NCBI GenBank assembly: GCA_020974905.1
Contig: CP087563.1
Coordinates: forward strand, 2,728,001-2,792,000
Source of the DNA: Planctomycetes bacterium syqfu
Lineage (GTDB): Bacteria; Planctomycetota; Phycisphaerae; Phycisphaerales; Phycisphaeraceae
Direction of reading: 5' to 3'
DNA length: 64,000 nucleotides
Below are positions 41,894 to 51,275 of this stretch, one piece after another (positions within the stretch are counted from its first letter, which is position 1; every line of letters starts with the position of its first letter). Both the position numbers and the translations under genes were made by a program. The notes beneath the pieces were generated by a model. It saw only the letters and a program-made list of their open reading frames with translations. It made no database searches and was not told the origin of the DNA.

Positions 41894-44164
41894 TCATAGA
41901 AGTATCCATCCCGTTCGGGGCTTGGTGCTGCCTTCCACGGTTTGAAACAGAATCCGCTTCTGCTTTCTCAGAGCTTCAAGCACACTGTCATACATATTGG
42001 GACTGGTGGCCAGTTGTCGGCGCAAACGCCAGTCGGGTGTGGGATACAGACGCTGCTTGCCACTTTCCTGGCAGCGTCGGAGATAACGCAATGCTTTTTT
42101 ACAGACCGCATCAAACTCGTTAGTACTGACATATTGATAGGCCATGTACAACATGCGTTGCACCTGATGTTCAACGAACGCACTGGCCCAGCGCACAGCA
42201 TCGACACTGATTTCCGGTTGGGTGTGGTTTTCACTGCATGCGTAGAGCAGCGCGAGCTTGCGTGCGTTTTCGTTGGCACGGCCCCACACCGTCATCGCCA
42301 CTTCATCTTTGCGATCTTCAGCTTGAGCATATTCGTCGTCGGCATGCTGACGAAAATCAGTAATGTGCTGCTTTGCTTCATCGCTGTAGGGCACAATGAC
42401 GGGCACGGGATAAAAGCCAATGAGGTTGCCACGATGTTCACCAGGCTGATAGTTGCCCCACCAGCGCGCGGTTTCGACGAGACGGTCGGGCATGCTGTCA
42501 ACGAGTCCCGGTTCCTGACCTGGTGAACGCTTACCCGTATCGACGATGACCATGCGGGCAAAGAAGCCGTTGGTGAGCATGCGTTCGGACATGGCCTCGT
42601 AATAGTGGGATGGTGTTGCCGTGCCGAAGACGGTGAGATGGGGTTGATGAATCACACCTGGAATACGCGGCTTGCCCGCCTTGGATCGCATGGAATACAT
42701 CATGCTGGCAGAGGAAAATAATTCCAGCAGCACAGTCATGATCGACTCGTTGCGTGCATCCTTGGACTTGTTAACCGACTGAAGGATGCCGTCGATCTCG
42801 TCAGTCTGGTACATCGTGCAGGGCTGAGTAGCCAGTTGATCCTCGATACCTTCACCGGATGCGAACTTACGACAGAGCGAATCGGTCATGTTGGCTGCAA
42901 TAGCCAGGTGGGCATTGATCTGTCGTGGGTAGTTTTTACCCGCAGAAGATGAACCAAGGGCAAGCAGATAAATGTTGGTGCGCAGATCACCCGCTTCCCG
43001 TACCTTGCGCCCGCATAAATAGGATTGCATGGCCAGAGCGCCACAGAAGGCCATCCCCAACGACGGGTACGGCGCATTGGCCATACAGAAGTCGACCACC
43101 TCACCGATGAACCCTGGAATGTAGAGCAGATTTTCGGGCAAAGGACCGGGATCGGGCACCGTTGAAGTGACATCATCCTGTTCATCAGCATCGAGAATCC
43201 CGGACAGGTCAACATCGGAATTGTCCACGGCATCGAGATCGTCACCGAACCCGTACAGCGCCAATGTCCTGCTCGCAGCGGAAAAATCACCACCGTGTTC
43301 CAGCAATGCATAGACCGCAAATGGCGCATAACCTTGCTCAGGTTCAAACGGAGCAGCGTTGGAAGAGAAGACATAAAACACGCGATCCTTGAGTGACGCT
43401 GACCAGCAGGTGTCTTTGCCGGGGCGACGCCAGTATTCATTGTCACCCGGTTCTGCCAACTCCCAACCGTGTGTGCGTAACAGATCACGCACATCACCAT
43501 GCTTGTTGTAAGCATCGCCCGGCCTGTTAAGGTTGTGCGAATTGTGGGCCGGTGTGCCGCACATGTTCGATTTATGCGACGCTGTCTGGCTGACATTCGC
43601 ACCATCAATCACTGGCGGCAAATACTCATTGAGTTCCCATGCGGTTTTCAGCAACGTGTCGCGTTGGGATTCAGTCAAAACGGGCAGGTCGCACATATCA
43701 CCCTGCATCATTTCATAACCCGGCGTCGGTGAACACAGGAACAGTCCACCTTCACCACGGGTTTCGATGAGGGTTTGAACCTTGTCATCAACCTTGCGCT
43801 GGGCCAGTTTGATGTTGCCACAGACAGGCGTATCGCAACGGTAGATTACGTGCATGCCCCCGGAAGGTGTCGATTCGATCACCAGGTGGTCACGCAGATC
43901 AGGATCGATACGATCCATCCACGCGGAGAACAATTCACCGCCGCCGTCAAAATCGATGATCTCCAGGTTGCCGGAGACGGTGCCGCAGATGATGCACAGT
44001 GCATCGTTCCATGGCCACATGGCCATTTCATTGCATTGAGGTAACCGCTGTTGATATTGTTTCCACTTGCCAATGGCCGGACGTTTTTCCGCACGAATAG
44101 CAGGCAGGACAGATAAACCCGTATTTAAGTAGTTTTGAGCAATGGGTAAGGTTTCGGACATCAA
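41894..44164 (-). CDS. Primase-polymerase/helicase replication protein (DUF3987-like)
   Basis: 756 residues. N-terminal primase/polymerase domain: GLSVLPAIRAEKRPAIGKWK, CIICGTVSGNLEIIDFDGGG with the DxD metal site and STPSGGMHVIYR. The middle and C-terminal parts are DUF3987-like, a superfamily-3-type helicase, with P-loop GSSSAGKNY and LVETARWWGNYQPGEHRGNL. Makes primers and unwinds DNA at the phage origin. Followed by the 500-bp repeat region. Confidence 0.87.
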   Translation of the reverse strand: MMSETLPIAQNYLNTGLSVLPAIRAEKRPAIGKWKQYQQRLPQCNEMAMWPWNDALCIICGTVSGNLEIIDFDGGGELFSAWMDRIDPDLRDHLVIESTPSGGMHVIYRCDTPVCGNIKLAQRKVDDKVQTLIETRGEGGLFLCSPTPGYEMMQGDMCDLPVLTESQRDTLLKTAWELNEYLPPVIDGANVSQTASHKSNMCGTPAHNSHNLNRPGDAYNKHGDVRDLLRTHGWELAEPGDNEYWRRPGKDTCWSASLKDRVFYVFSSNAAPFEPEQGYAPFAVYALLEHGGDFSAASRTLALYGFGDDLDAVDNSDVDLSGILDADEQDDVTSTVPDPGPLPENLLYIPGFIGEVVDFCMANAPYPSLGMAFCGALAMQSYLCGRKVREAGDLRTNIYLLALGSSSAGKNYPRQINAHLAIAANMTDSLCRKFASGEGIEDQLATQPCTMYQTDEIDGILQSVNKSKDARNESIMTVLLELFSSASMMYSMRSKAGKPRIPGVIHQPHLTVFGTATPSHYYEAMSERMLTNGFFARMVIVDTGKRSPGQEPGLVDSMPDRLVETARWWGNYQPGEHRGNLIGFYPVPVIVPYSDEAKQHITDFRQHADDEYAQAEDRKDEVAMTVWGRANENARKLALLYACSENHTQPEISVDAVRWASAFVEHQVQRMLYMAYQYVSTNEFDAVCKKALRYLRRCQESGKQRLYPTPDWRLRRQLATSPNMYDSVLEALRKQKRILFQTVEGSTKPRTGWILL

Positions 44165-44184
44165 TCAAAAAGTCTCCATGAGGT

Positions 44185-46953
44185 TTAAAAAGGAATGTCA
44201 TCGTCATCGGGCCAGACATAATCGGGCTCGTCGGGGGTACTGTTAGTGGCTACTGCCGTGGGAATTGATCCCAATTCGTAATTGATAATGCGGTCGAATT
44301 TTTCACCGGTGACTGAGCGGACGGTGATGGACAGTGGTTGGGCCAACGCCCCGGCTTCAGCTAACTCAACCGCCTGTTCTACGGTGTCAGGCATGGGTTC
44401 ATTGGTTCGAGCCTGCCACCATGTGTATGCTTTCTGCCAGGCGTAGCTGCCCTTAGGATGTGCCACGCATATCCATTCGCTGTGGTATTCATTGAATCCA
44501 CATCGGTAATCGACACGCAGTGTCTTGGGATGTTCGGGTGGTGCGCCGCGTTTGGTGTGGATGCTGTAATACACCTCACCCACGTCGTAATCCGTCTCAG
44601 TTACTTCACCGGACAACACACCTGCCGTCGAAGCACTGCCATCATGTTTATCCCGCTCAGGTGGCGGGAATTCATGGCCGCAGTCCGGGCACACGCTGTA
44701 CGACGCATGAATCAATGCCTGGCAGTTGGGACATTCCTTGGCCGGTGCTTCTGAACTACTTTTCCGATCCGACTTATCCTTGATCTGAAGCGCATCCACC
44801 GGGCCATGTCGTAAAATATTGCCACCAAAATCCAGCACCAGGCAGTTGGTTTTGGCCGGATGCAGTCGGAATCCCCGACCCAGCATTTGATAGTAAAGTC
44901 CCGGTGAATTGGTTGGACGCAGCAGCGCGACACAATCAATGTTTGGTGCATCGAAACCCGTCGTCAGCACATTGACGTTGACCAGGTATTTGAGATCACC
45001 ATCCTTGAACCGGCGCAGAACGTCATCACGGAAGATGCCCGAACTATCGCCGCAGACGAACCCACATTCGTGGCCCATGTCACCCAAAACGCGCTGCACA
45101 TGTTGGGCATGTTGCACGCTTGCAGCAAAGACCAACACGGAATGACGATCTTTTGTCTGCTCGACAATCTCCCGACAGGCTGAATGAACGAGACCATCGT
45201 CATCCATCAAGGCTTCAACTTCACCAGCAATAAACTCACCGCCTCTAATATGTAGATTAGAGGTATCTGCCTTGCGTCGTCCTGCTTTGGTTTTGAGTGG
45301 GCACAGGTAGCCTTGAGCAATGAGTTCCTTGACACCCACTTCATAGCAAACGTGGTTGAGTAGATGTTCCGGAGCTGGGCCACAGATGGTGCCACTGGTC
45401 ATGCGATATGGAGTCGCCGTCAAACCGATGAGTCTGACGTTGGGATTAACGAGCTTCGCCTCGTTGAGAAACTGCTGGTACATCCCCTCACCGTTGGGTG
45501 GGAGCATGTGGCATTCATCCACAAGGATGAGATCAAAACGATCCAATTCCGCTGCTTTGCGATAGACTGATTGAATGCCAGCCACGATGATGTCATGCTC
45601 CGTATCCCGACTCTTGAGCCCTGCTGAATAACAGCCGATCCGATACCACAGATCGGGCGCCATCGCGTGCAACTTGTCAACGGCCTGCTCGATCAATTCC
45701 TTGACGTGGGCCAGAATCAACACGCGGCCATTCCAATTTTTGACAGCATCGGAACATATCTTTGAAATCACCGGCGTCTTACCACTATTGTGATGAACCA
45801 TGAAATGGCCATCGACATAGAGATGATCACCATCCAGTGTGAAACCATAGAACTGATCACGTCCGATCGATTCGACCTTGAATCCCGTCCGCAGAACGTC
45901 TTTCTTCTGCATTCGGCGTTGTGGTTGTCGACGTGCCAAACGACAAGGCACATCCTGAAAATCACCCCAGATTGATAAACGGAAGAACCAACCACCTACT
46001 CCGGTCTGACATGAACAGTATTTCTGCGTGCAATGTGCTGCAAACCCCAAGCTTCGGACAAGGAACATCAGGTCGGTTGCCAATTCCCTGGATTGAGTCA
46101 CATAATCGCAACCGCTCTTGGTGCTGCTCCCATCACTATCCATCAGGCCCGCCAGTAACTGCAGGCGTTCATGTCGTGTAGCAGTCAGATAGGCATGTGG
46201 GATAAATTTTTCACCTGAATGTTTACCCATTAACCCCAACGCACTGATTGCTTCGGCAAAGATGTTGGCACGCCCAGTGTCTTTGACGATTCGATAGGTC
46301 GGGCATTTATCCCCCGACTGCTTGACGGTGACGCCGCAATTGATGCTATGGGCATAATCGATCCATGCATCTGCGATTTCGCTGTCTGCCGTGGTCAGAT
46401 TGATGGTCTCATCCACAAACGAACCATCGCCAAGCAGTAGGCCCAGGATGTATGGTGGAATGGGCAACAACGGACGATGTGAAAACTCCACCGGCACATG
46501 ACGAAGTTTGCGGAGATGCCGCCAGTACCTGGATTGCTCCAGGTACTGGCGCACCGTGACATTGTCGATTTCACCACCACGCCGGTAGCATGCAAAGTCA
46601 CGCTTGCCTTCGTTGGTACAAACCAATGAAAGGACGTGATCGCTGTTGACGATGAAAGGTTCACCTTTGTGTGGTGTGATTCGGTACATCTCATCTTCAC
46701 CACGACACAATGCTTCAACACGCCGTGGCTGGCTATCCGGCCCCATAAGCCTGTCGCCGACCACTACGTCTTCAACGGGTTTGACCATACCGTCGAACAT
46801 CAGGATGGGATGTCCCTTGGCATGACAGCCAGTTGGCAGCACGAGACAAGGATTGTCATCTCTTGTCCGCAGATGCTCATACACCGCATCCACCGCCTCA
46901 ACCTGATATGGGCGCAGGGTGATCACAGGTTGTTGAGCACAAGCCTGTATCAA
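44185..46953 (-). CDS. Superfamily 2 DEAD-like helicase interrupted by an intein
   Basis: 922 residues with a 347-residue intein. The extein helicase of 575 residues has motif Q-like ITLRPYQVEAVDAVYEHL, Walker A PTG|SGKTP across the splice point, Walker B ILVDECHMLPP, motif III-like LIGLTATPYRM, and motif VI LYYQMLGRGFRLH. A zinc ribbon CPNC...CPDC follows, and a C-terminal domain with WPDDDDIPF. Replicative or recombination-type helicase of the phage. Overlaps the ParB-like gene by four bases. Confidence 0.92.
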   Translation of the reverse strand: MIQACAQQPVITLRPYQVEAVDAVYEHLRTRDDNPCLVLPTGCHAKGHPILMFDGMVKPVEDVVVGDRLMGPDSQPRRVEALCRGEDEMYRITPHKGEPFIVNSDHVLSLVCTNEGKRDFACYRRGGEIDNVTVRQYLEQSRYWRHLRKLRHVPVEFSHRPLLPIPPYILGLLLGDGSFVDETINLTTADSEIADAWIDYAHSINCGVTVKQSGDKCPTYRIVKDTGRANIFAEAISALGLMGKHSGEKFIPHAYLTATRHERLQLLAGLMDSDGSSTKSGCDYVTQSRELATDLMFLVRSLGFAAHCTQKYCSCQTGVGGWFFRLSIWGDFQDVPCRLARRQPQRRMQKKDVLRTGFKVESIGRDQFYGFTLDGDHLYVDGHFMVHHNSGKTPVISKICSDAVKNWNGRVLILAHVKELIEQAVDKLHAMAPDLWYRIGCYSAGLKSRDTEHDIIVAGIQSVYRKAAELDRFDLILVDECHMLPPNGEGMYQQFLNEAKLVNPNVRLIGLTATPYRMTSGTICGPAPEHLLNHVCYEVGVKELIAQGYLCPLKTKAGRRKADTSNLHIRGGEFIAGEVEALMDDDGLVHSACREIVEQTKDRHSVLVFAASVQHAQHVQRVLGDMGHECGFVCGDSSGIFRDDVLRRFKDGDLKYLVNVNVLTTGFDAPNIDCVALLRPTNSPGLYYQMLGRGFRLHPAKTNCLVLDFGGNILRHGPVDALQIKDKSDRKSSSEAPAKECPNCQALIHASYSVCPDCGHEFPPPERDKHDGSASTAGVLSGEVTETDYDVGEVYYSIHTKRGAPPEHPKTLRVDYRCGFNEYHSEWICVAHPKGSYAWQKAYTWWQARTNEPMPDTVEQAVELAEAGALAQPLSITVRSVTGEKFDRIINYELGSIPTAVATNSTPDEPDYVWPDDDDIPF
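45787..46827 (-). mobile_element. Class 1 LAGLIDADG intein in the helicase P-loop
   Basis: 347 residues (43-389). It begins C43 (CHAKGHPILMFDGMVKPVED) and ends MVHHN389 before Ser390, the canonical Cys1, His-Asn, Ser+1 arrangement. The endonuclease motifs are ILGLLLGDGSF and LLAGLMDSDGS. It splits LPTG from SGKT, the same P-loop position as the terminase intein though the two inteins share little beyond family motifs. Confidence 0.92.
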
Positions 46954-47780
46954 TCGATCACCTCCTCGGGCAACATGAATTGTTCAACGGTGATCGGATA
47001 GATGCGGCGAGGATTTTCACCATTGAGCCAAGCAGTCAATACGCGTTCGACCTTGCCGTACACTTCTTTTTGCAAGGTTCGATTGCGCGTACTGCCCATG
47101 ACCATCAGTTGATTGCGCAGCTTGATGATGGTGGAATCCCATGGGGTTTCAGACACACCGGTGGACAGGACACGGCAGAACTGGGCCAGCTCATCGTGAT
47201 CGACTGAGTACCAGGCTCGTGCGATCACGGCACGCACATAGCCCACAGCAATGCCCTTGGTCTTGGTGGCTACATGTGCCGTCGCAAACTGCACGGCATT
47301 GATGTGCTGATCCATCAATACGACTTCTTTGTAATAGGCCAACCTCTTGCCATCACCCAGACCACGAATCATTTCGCGCAAGGTGGCGGTATGGTTGGGA
47401 GACACACCATCCAGGCCGAAGAGCCCATTGAGTCGCATGCGATCCACGACCGTGCGGGCTTTCATACCATCGATGGCATCGACGCTGTCCACGGATATCC
47501 CGAAGGACACGGCCATGCGGATGGTGCAACCGGATTGAAGGATGGCCCAGAGTCGGTGCTGACCGTCAACCAGAATGCCTTGATCACTGAAGGCAATCCC
47601 TTGATGAGTCATGCGCCACTTACCTGCCTCCATGTCTTGGGCCAGGATGTCGACGTGCTTGGGATCAATGCGCCGGTTGCGGACATTGCCTTCGAGCCAT
47701 TGGGTTGCGAGATCCGGGTTGATGTTCATGTATGTGGTTTTGACCTGGGGAATAGGTTTACTGGTGAGTGTTGCGATCAT
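46950..47780 (-). CDS. ParB-like nuclease-domain protein
   Basis: About 276 residues from ATG 47780, with GGAAGGAA upstream; a longer frame to 47852 runs into the upstream gene. LATQWLEGNVRNRRIDPKHV, ILVDGQHRLWAILQSGC is the ParB/sulfiredoxin-type box. The remainder is helical. Family members bind or nick DNA and use CTP in some cases. A second ParB-like gene lies immediately upstream. Confidence 0.8.
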   Translation of the reverse strand: MIATLTSKPIPQVKTTYMNINPDLATQWLEGNVRNRRIDPKHVDILAQDMEAGKWRMTHQGIAFSDQGILVDGQHRLWAILQSGCTIRMAVSFGISVDSVDAIDGMKARTVVDRMRLNGLFGLDGVSPNHTATLREMIRGLGDGKRLAYYKEVVLMDQHINAVQFATAHVATKTKGIAVGYVRAVIARAWYSVDHDELAQFCRVLSTGVSETPWDSTIIKLRNQLMVMGSTRNRTLQKEVYGKVERVLTAWLNGENPRRIYPITVEQFMLPEEVID

Positions 47781-48531
47781 GCTTGGTTCCTTCCTTGCGA
47801 GAGATGATGCGAATGGCTTCGGCTGCCAATTGCTGCATATAAGGTTTGCCATAGAGGCCGATCATGCATTTGGCAGCGAGTTGGGGATTGTTCAAAGGCA
47901 ATGACACCGCCCGCATGGGAACGGGGCTGTGTTCACTGTGACAGGCTTTGGGACGATAGACTTTTTTAGGTGGCTGAGATGATTCAGGGCGACCGATGTT
48001 CCCGGTGTTCATTTGGCTGGGTTTGCCAGTGCGATGGTGAATAAAGGTTCGATTATTTTTTTGAATTTTTTCATACTGGGGAATTTCCCCAGTATGAAAT
48101 TTTCTTGTGTTGCCAACAGTTTTATGATCAACCCCACACTGCTTGGCGATTTCTCTGTCGGACCATTGCCCCCACTCCGCATCTTCCAATAGTGTTTGAA
48201 TGGCTTTACGCTTGTCCTCGTTGGTTCGACGCAGACCATGGGTGGCATTGGCACCGACTGAATAAAGGATCGCATCGCGACATGTGCCTTGCTGGACATC
48301 AACCGCAATCGCTTCACGTTCGGCTCGTTTACTTGCCCAGTAGCGATGGAAACCATCGGCCAACCAAAAGGTTGAACCGTCGTGAAACACGGTCACTGGT
48401 GGCAGATCGACACCGTCGGTGTACAGGTCGGCATATTCAGCCACGACATCTTCATCAATGGCAACACGCGGTTGTGTGCCGCCATCGATGCGAATCTGAT
48501 TGAGTTTGAGTGTTTGAATTTCAGTTGTCAT
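47758..48531 (-). CDS. ParB-like partition/regulatory protein
   Basis: About 257 residues from ATG 48531. Sequence: LKLNQIRIDGGTQPRVAIDE, DGSTFWLADGFHRYWASKRA (ParB box), GANATHGLRRTNEDKRKAIQ, and the HTH WSDREIAKQCGVDHKTVGNT. So it has both the ParB nuclease/CTPase-like fold and a central HTH. A 31-bp palindrome lies in its own coding sequence, just after the HTH. Probably a phage regulator or partition-like protein. Confidence 0.85.
   Translation of the reverse strand: MTTEIQTLKLNQIRIDGGTQPRVAIDEDVVAEYADLYTDGVDLPPVTVFHDGSTFWLADGFHRYWASKRAEREAIAVDVQQGTCRDAILYSVGANATHGLRRTNEDKRKAIQTLLEDAEWGQWSDREIAKQCGVDHKTVGNTRKFHTGEIPQYEKIQKNNRTFIHHRTGKPSQMNTGNIGRPESSQPPKKVYRPKACHSEHSPVPMRAVSLPLNNPQLAAKCMIGLYGKPYMQQLAAEAIRIISRKEGTKHDRNTHQ
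48069..48099. repeat. 31-bp perfect palindrome inside the ParB-like gene
   Basis: Arms TTTCATACTGGGGAA and TTCCCCAGTATGAAA, 15 bp each, perfect complements around one central T. Flanked by T-runs on both sides. It codes for part of the linker after the HTH. It may be a binding site for the gene's own product, a parS-like site or an internal terminator. Confidence 0.75.
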
Positions 48532-48934
48532 AAAGGTGATTACTTTCAAGGCTGGGCATCGGGCTGCCGCACAGTGGGCAACGATGAAGTGGGTACTCAT
48601 GGATTCGCACAACCAGTTGGCCACTGGGGATGGGGAGTCTGCGACGCGTGACAAGTAAATCAACTTGTGAATCGTCGAGATAGATGCCTGCGTGCTGCAT
48701 TGAATCCAGCGATGCTTTCTGGATGTTGTCCAGATCACGTCTGCGCCGATCCGGTGGAAACGCATCCATTGCTACGGCAAGGCGTCCGTCCCGTGGCGGT
48801 TGGCCGCCCATCCCCTGGCACTGTGTTTTGACCTGCTGGCGATAGGCACGACCTTGACGACTGATAAGTGTTCGCCCCCTGAAGTGTCGCCAGTAGTGAT
48901 TCACCGACGGTGGATACGGCAAGACTAATTCCAT
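48521..48934 (-). CDS. RusA-like Holliday junction resolvase
   Basis: About 137 residues from ATG 48934. LVLPYPPSVNHYWRH at the start and FPPDRRRRDLDNIQKASLDS followed by GIYLDDSQVDLL are the RusA motif with its aspartates. Cleaves recombination junctions before packaging. C-terminal CPLCGSPM may be a zinc half-site. Overlaps the next gene by 11 bases. Confidence 0.9.
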   Translation of the reverse strand: MELVLPYPPSVNHYWRHFRGRTLISRQGRAYRQQVKTQCQGMGGQPPRDGRLAVAMDAFPPDRRRRDLDNIQKASLDSMQHAGIYLDDSQVDLLVTRRRLPIPSGQLVVRIHEYPLHRCPLCGSPMPSLESNHLYDN

Positions 48935-48945
48935 GCAACACCCCC

Positions 48946-49410
48946 TTAGCGCTTCCACGGTGCAGGACCATCGGACACCGGCTTCTGAGACGTAGTGTTG
49001 GAAGTTTCGGGGGATTGCTTGGGCTCGAACCCCTTGATTTCATTAGTCAGTTCGTCGTTGTCAGCCCGTTTTTTCAGCTTGACATTGACGACCAACGGCA
49101 AGTTGTGAAGATCGGTGCTGTCCTTGGGCTGCATTACATTGACAGCCCGGCAGATGGCCGACAGATCGCCACGGGCAATTTTCACTGCCGTCGCGTTTGG
49201 ATTGTCCAGGTTCAAACGAGCCCATAGCACGCGCCCTTTGAAGTCGCCTTCCAGAATACTGAGAGTGAGTTCGAGGTAGCTGCCGTCGCCATTTCGAGTT
49301 TGCTTGGTTTCCGACGCTGTGATCGCAGCCAGATATTTGCCTGCCGGGATCGGTTCGAATGCCGTGTTGGGTTCGACATCATTTGCGTTAAAGCCGTTGA
49401 GATTAGCCAT
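48946..49410 (-). CDS. DUF669-type single-stranded DNA-binding-like protein
   Basis: 154 residues. GFNANDVEPNTAFEPIPAGK, SYLELTLSILEGDFKGRVLW, ARGDLSAICRAVNVM, with a disordered tail ending GPAPWKR. This is the DUF669 pattern found with phage annealing systems. It lies between the RecA-like ATPase and RusA genes, consistent with a recombination cluster. Confidence 0.85.
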   Translation of the reverse strand: MANLNGFNANDVEPNTAFEPIPAGKYLAAITASETKQTRNGDGSYLELTLSILEGDFKGRVLWARLNLDNPNATAVKIARGDLSAICRAVNVMQPKDSTDLHNLPLVVNVKLKKRADNDELTNEIKGFEPKQSPETSNTTSQKPVSDGPAPWKR

Positions 49411-49469
49411 AGAGATATTGCTCCATTAAGGGGAAAATGGTTTGATCGTTGGATGGGTTGAAAATAGGG

Positions 49470-50267
49470 TTAATGTTTGCGCTTGGCGGTTTGATTGGAC
49501 GTGGGGGTGTCGGCTTGCACCATCGCCTCCATCAGGGCGTACCAGGACAGCGGCAATTCCGTTGGCAGGCCGTAACGGTTCTTGGCAATACAGGCCGGAC
49601 TACCCACGCAACGCATCACGCGCTCGCCACCATCTTTACCCAGGCCGGATGCGAGTGTGCGGTTGCGATTGAAGCCAGCGTCCTCTGTTTTGGTGATGAT
49701 CTTGCGTGTGGCAAACAACACAGCATCGGCCCACTCAGTGAGAACCGCATTGGCATGTTTATGCAGACGCGGGGAAAAACGGTCATACGCGCCGACCTCG
49801 GGATCGGAGAAAGTCTCCACCTTGGCGTGAGCCAGCAAGATGATGCACATGTTTTGCTTGGTGCGTAACGTATCCAAGCCAGTAAGCAGCATGCGCCAGT
49901 GTGTCAAGGCATGCGTGTAGCCACGGGCATAACCACCATCGACTTTTTCAATGCTGTTAACGCCGTAGTCTTTACAGAGTCGATCCCATATAAGACGCTC
50001 GAGCCAGTCGAGGGAATCGATAACCAACGTCTGGTATTCGTGATCTTCTTTGATCAACGAATCAATGGCATTGATGACATCATCGAACTTCGTTGCCAGT
50101 GGAAAACTGGCACAATCAATCTGATCCAAACCGTCTTCGGTTTGGATGAAAATGGGACTGGGTGCCTGCGATGCCGTGGTGGATTTACCGATACCCTCGG
50201 TGCCGTAGAGGATGATACGCGGGGGTGATTGACGTTTGCCAGTGTGGATCTGTTGCAATAGCGACAT
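49470..50267 (-). CDS. RecA-like AAA ATPase (Sak4-type)
   Basis: 265 residues. Walker A YGTEGIGKST near residue 22, Walker B YQTLVIDSLDWLE near 75. The later part ends in LPTELPLSWYALMEAMVQAD. Compact RecA-like ATPases of this kind (AAA_24) act as phage single-strand annealing proteins with a partner exonuclease; a RecE-like gene lies next to it. An unusual hairpin precedes its start. Confidence 0.87.
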   Translation of the reverse strand: MSLLQQIHTGKRQSPPRIILYGTEGIGKSTTASQAPSPIFIQTEDGLDQIDCASFPLATKFDDVINAIDSLIKEDHEYQTLVIDSLDWLERLIWDRLCKDYGVNSIEKVDGGYARGYTHALTHWRMLLTGLDTLRTKQNMCIILLAHAKVETFSDPEVGAYDRFSPRLHKHANAVLTEWADAVLFATRKIITKTEDAGFNRNRTLASGLGKDGGERVMRCVGSPACIAKNRYGLPTELPLSWYALMEAMVQADTPTSNQTAKRKH

Positions 50268-50309
50268 GAATCAAATTCCTAGATATGATGATCGTGACCA
50301 ATACAAAAC

Positions 50310-50364
50310 GTCACCTGCTCCGAACTCCCCGCCCCAAAAACAAATTGGGGCGGGGAGAGGTGAC
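50310..50364. repeat. GC-rich hairpin in the leader of the RecA-like gene
   Basis: CTCCCCGCCCCAA (50325-50337), 7-nt loop, TTGGGGCGGGGAG (50345-50357), perfect. An outer stem GTCACCT/AGGTGAC (50310-50316, 50358-50364) has an 8-nt bulge on one side. No T run follows. It lies between the exonuclease and ATPase genes and may regulate their ratio. Confidence 0.7.
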
Positions 50365-50403
50365 ATGTTGATGAAAACTTCCGGGACAACTTCCGGGGGG
50401 GGG

Positions 50404-51228
50404 TTAAGCGGCGTTTAGTAGACGCATGGTTTCGTAACCTGTGGGCCAATGGTCTTGTTTGTGTGCTTGCTTGAGCCGTTCAATCGCTGCATGGTTTTCG
50501 CGGCGTGCCTGTTCAAGTGTTTGTTCGCTGACCTGCCAGACACCACAGCGGAATGGCTCGGATTTTTCGACAGCGATGAGATACACAGGCACGAGTTCAC
50601 CAGTCACTTTCGCAAGCATGTCCTGGTAAAATGCCATCTGGTTAGGATAGCGCCAACGACGGGCTTCAAACTCGAAGCGATCAAGATCATTGGTGGTCTT
50701 GACATCTGCAATGCCCAGGTGAGGATGAACCCAGTCCAAGCGTGCTTGACTGGCCATACCACAGTATTCCGTGCGAATCACACCTTCGGATCGGCCATAG
50801 AGCAACAGGTCGATGGCCGTACTGTTCATACTCACGCCACTGGCTAAATTCTCGATCAGGTCCATGTCGCTGTAGTGAACACCCGGTTTACCTTGGTCCT
50901 CAGCCCACTCGCTGAAGGCTTGGGTGTCTTTACCGAAAGGTTTACTCGTCTTGGGATTGATTGGGCCACCGAGAGCGAACTGTGATTCATACGCATCGCG
51001 GCCTTCGAGAATGCGGCAGTGCGTCGCGCGGCCGATCAGCATGGCAGCGGTTTCTTCGCGTTCGAGCAAGCCCAGTTGCTTCTTACGGTACAACCACGGG
51101 CAGTTCATGAAATCGATGAGTTGATGGCTCGACAGGTAGCGAGCTGCCTGAGCGTGGTACTCATCTGCGGGTTCCGTCCCCAGCACGTCCAGGTCGATGG
51201 TCAGTTCCGGTTCTTCAATCTGCGTCAA
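50404..51228 (-). CDS. RecE-like PD-(D/E)XK exonuclease
   Basis: About 274 residues. I choose the TTG at 51228 because AAGGAGG lies 5 nt upstream; a longer frame reaches 51378 without one and runs through the promoter-like block. SSHQLIDFMNCPWLYRKKQL, GRATHCRILEG, then the active site QARLDWVHPHLGIADVKTTN (D...DxK) match RecE/DUF3799. Degrades one strand to feed the annealing ATPase. First gene of the early block. Confidence 0.88.
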   Translation of the reverse strand: MTQIEEPELTIDLDVLGTEPADEYHAQAARYLSSHQLIDFMNCPWLYRKKQLGLLEREETAAMLIGRATHCRILEGRDAYESQFALGGPINPKTSKPFGKDTQAFSEWAEDQGKPGVHYSDMDLIENLASGVSMNSTAIDLLLYGRSEGVIRTEYCGMASQARLDWVHPHLGIADVKTTNDLDRFEFEARRWRYPNQMAFYQDMLAKVTGELVPVYLIAVEKSEPFRCGVWQVSEQTLEQARRENHAAIERLKQAHKQDHWPTGYETMRLLNAA

Positions 51229-51275
51229 TGCGGCCTCCTTGGTTATGGGACGGAAAAAAACTCCCGCCCTCATAG

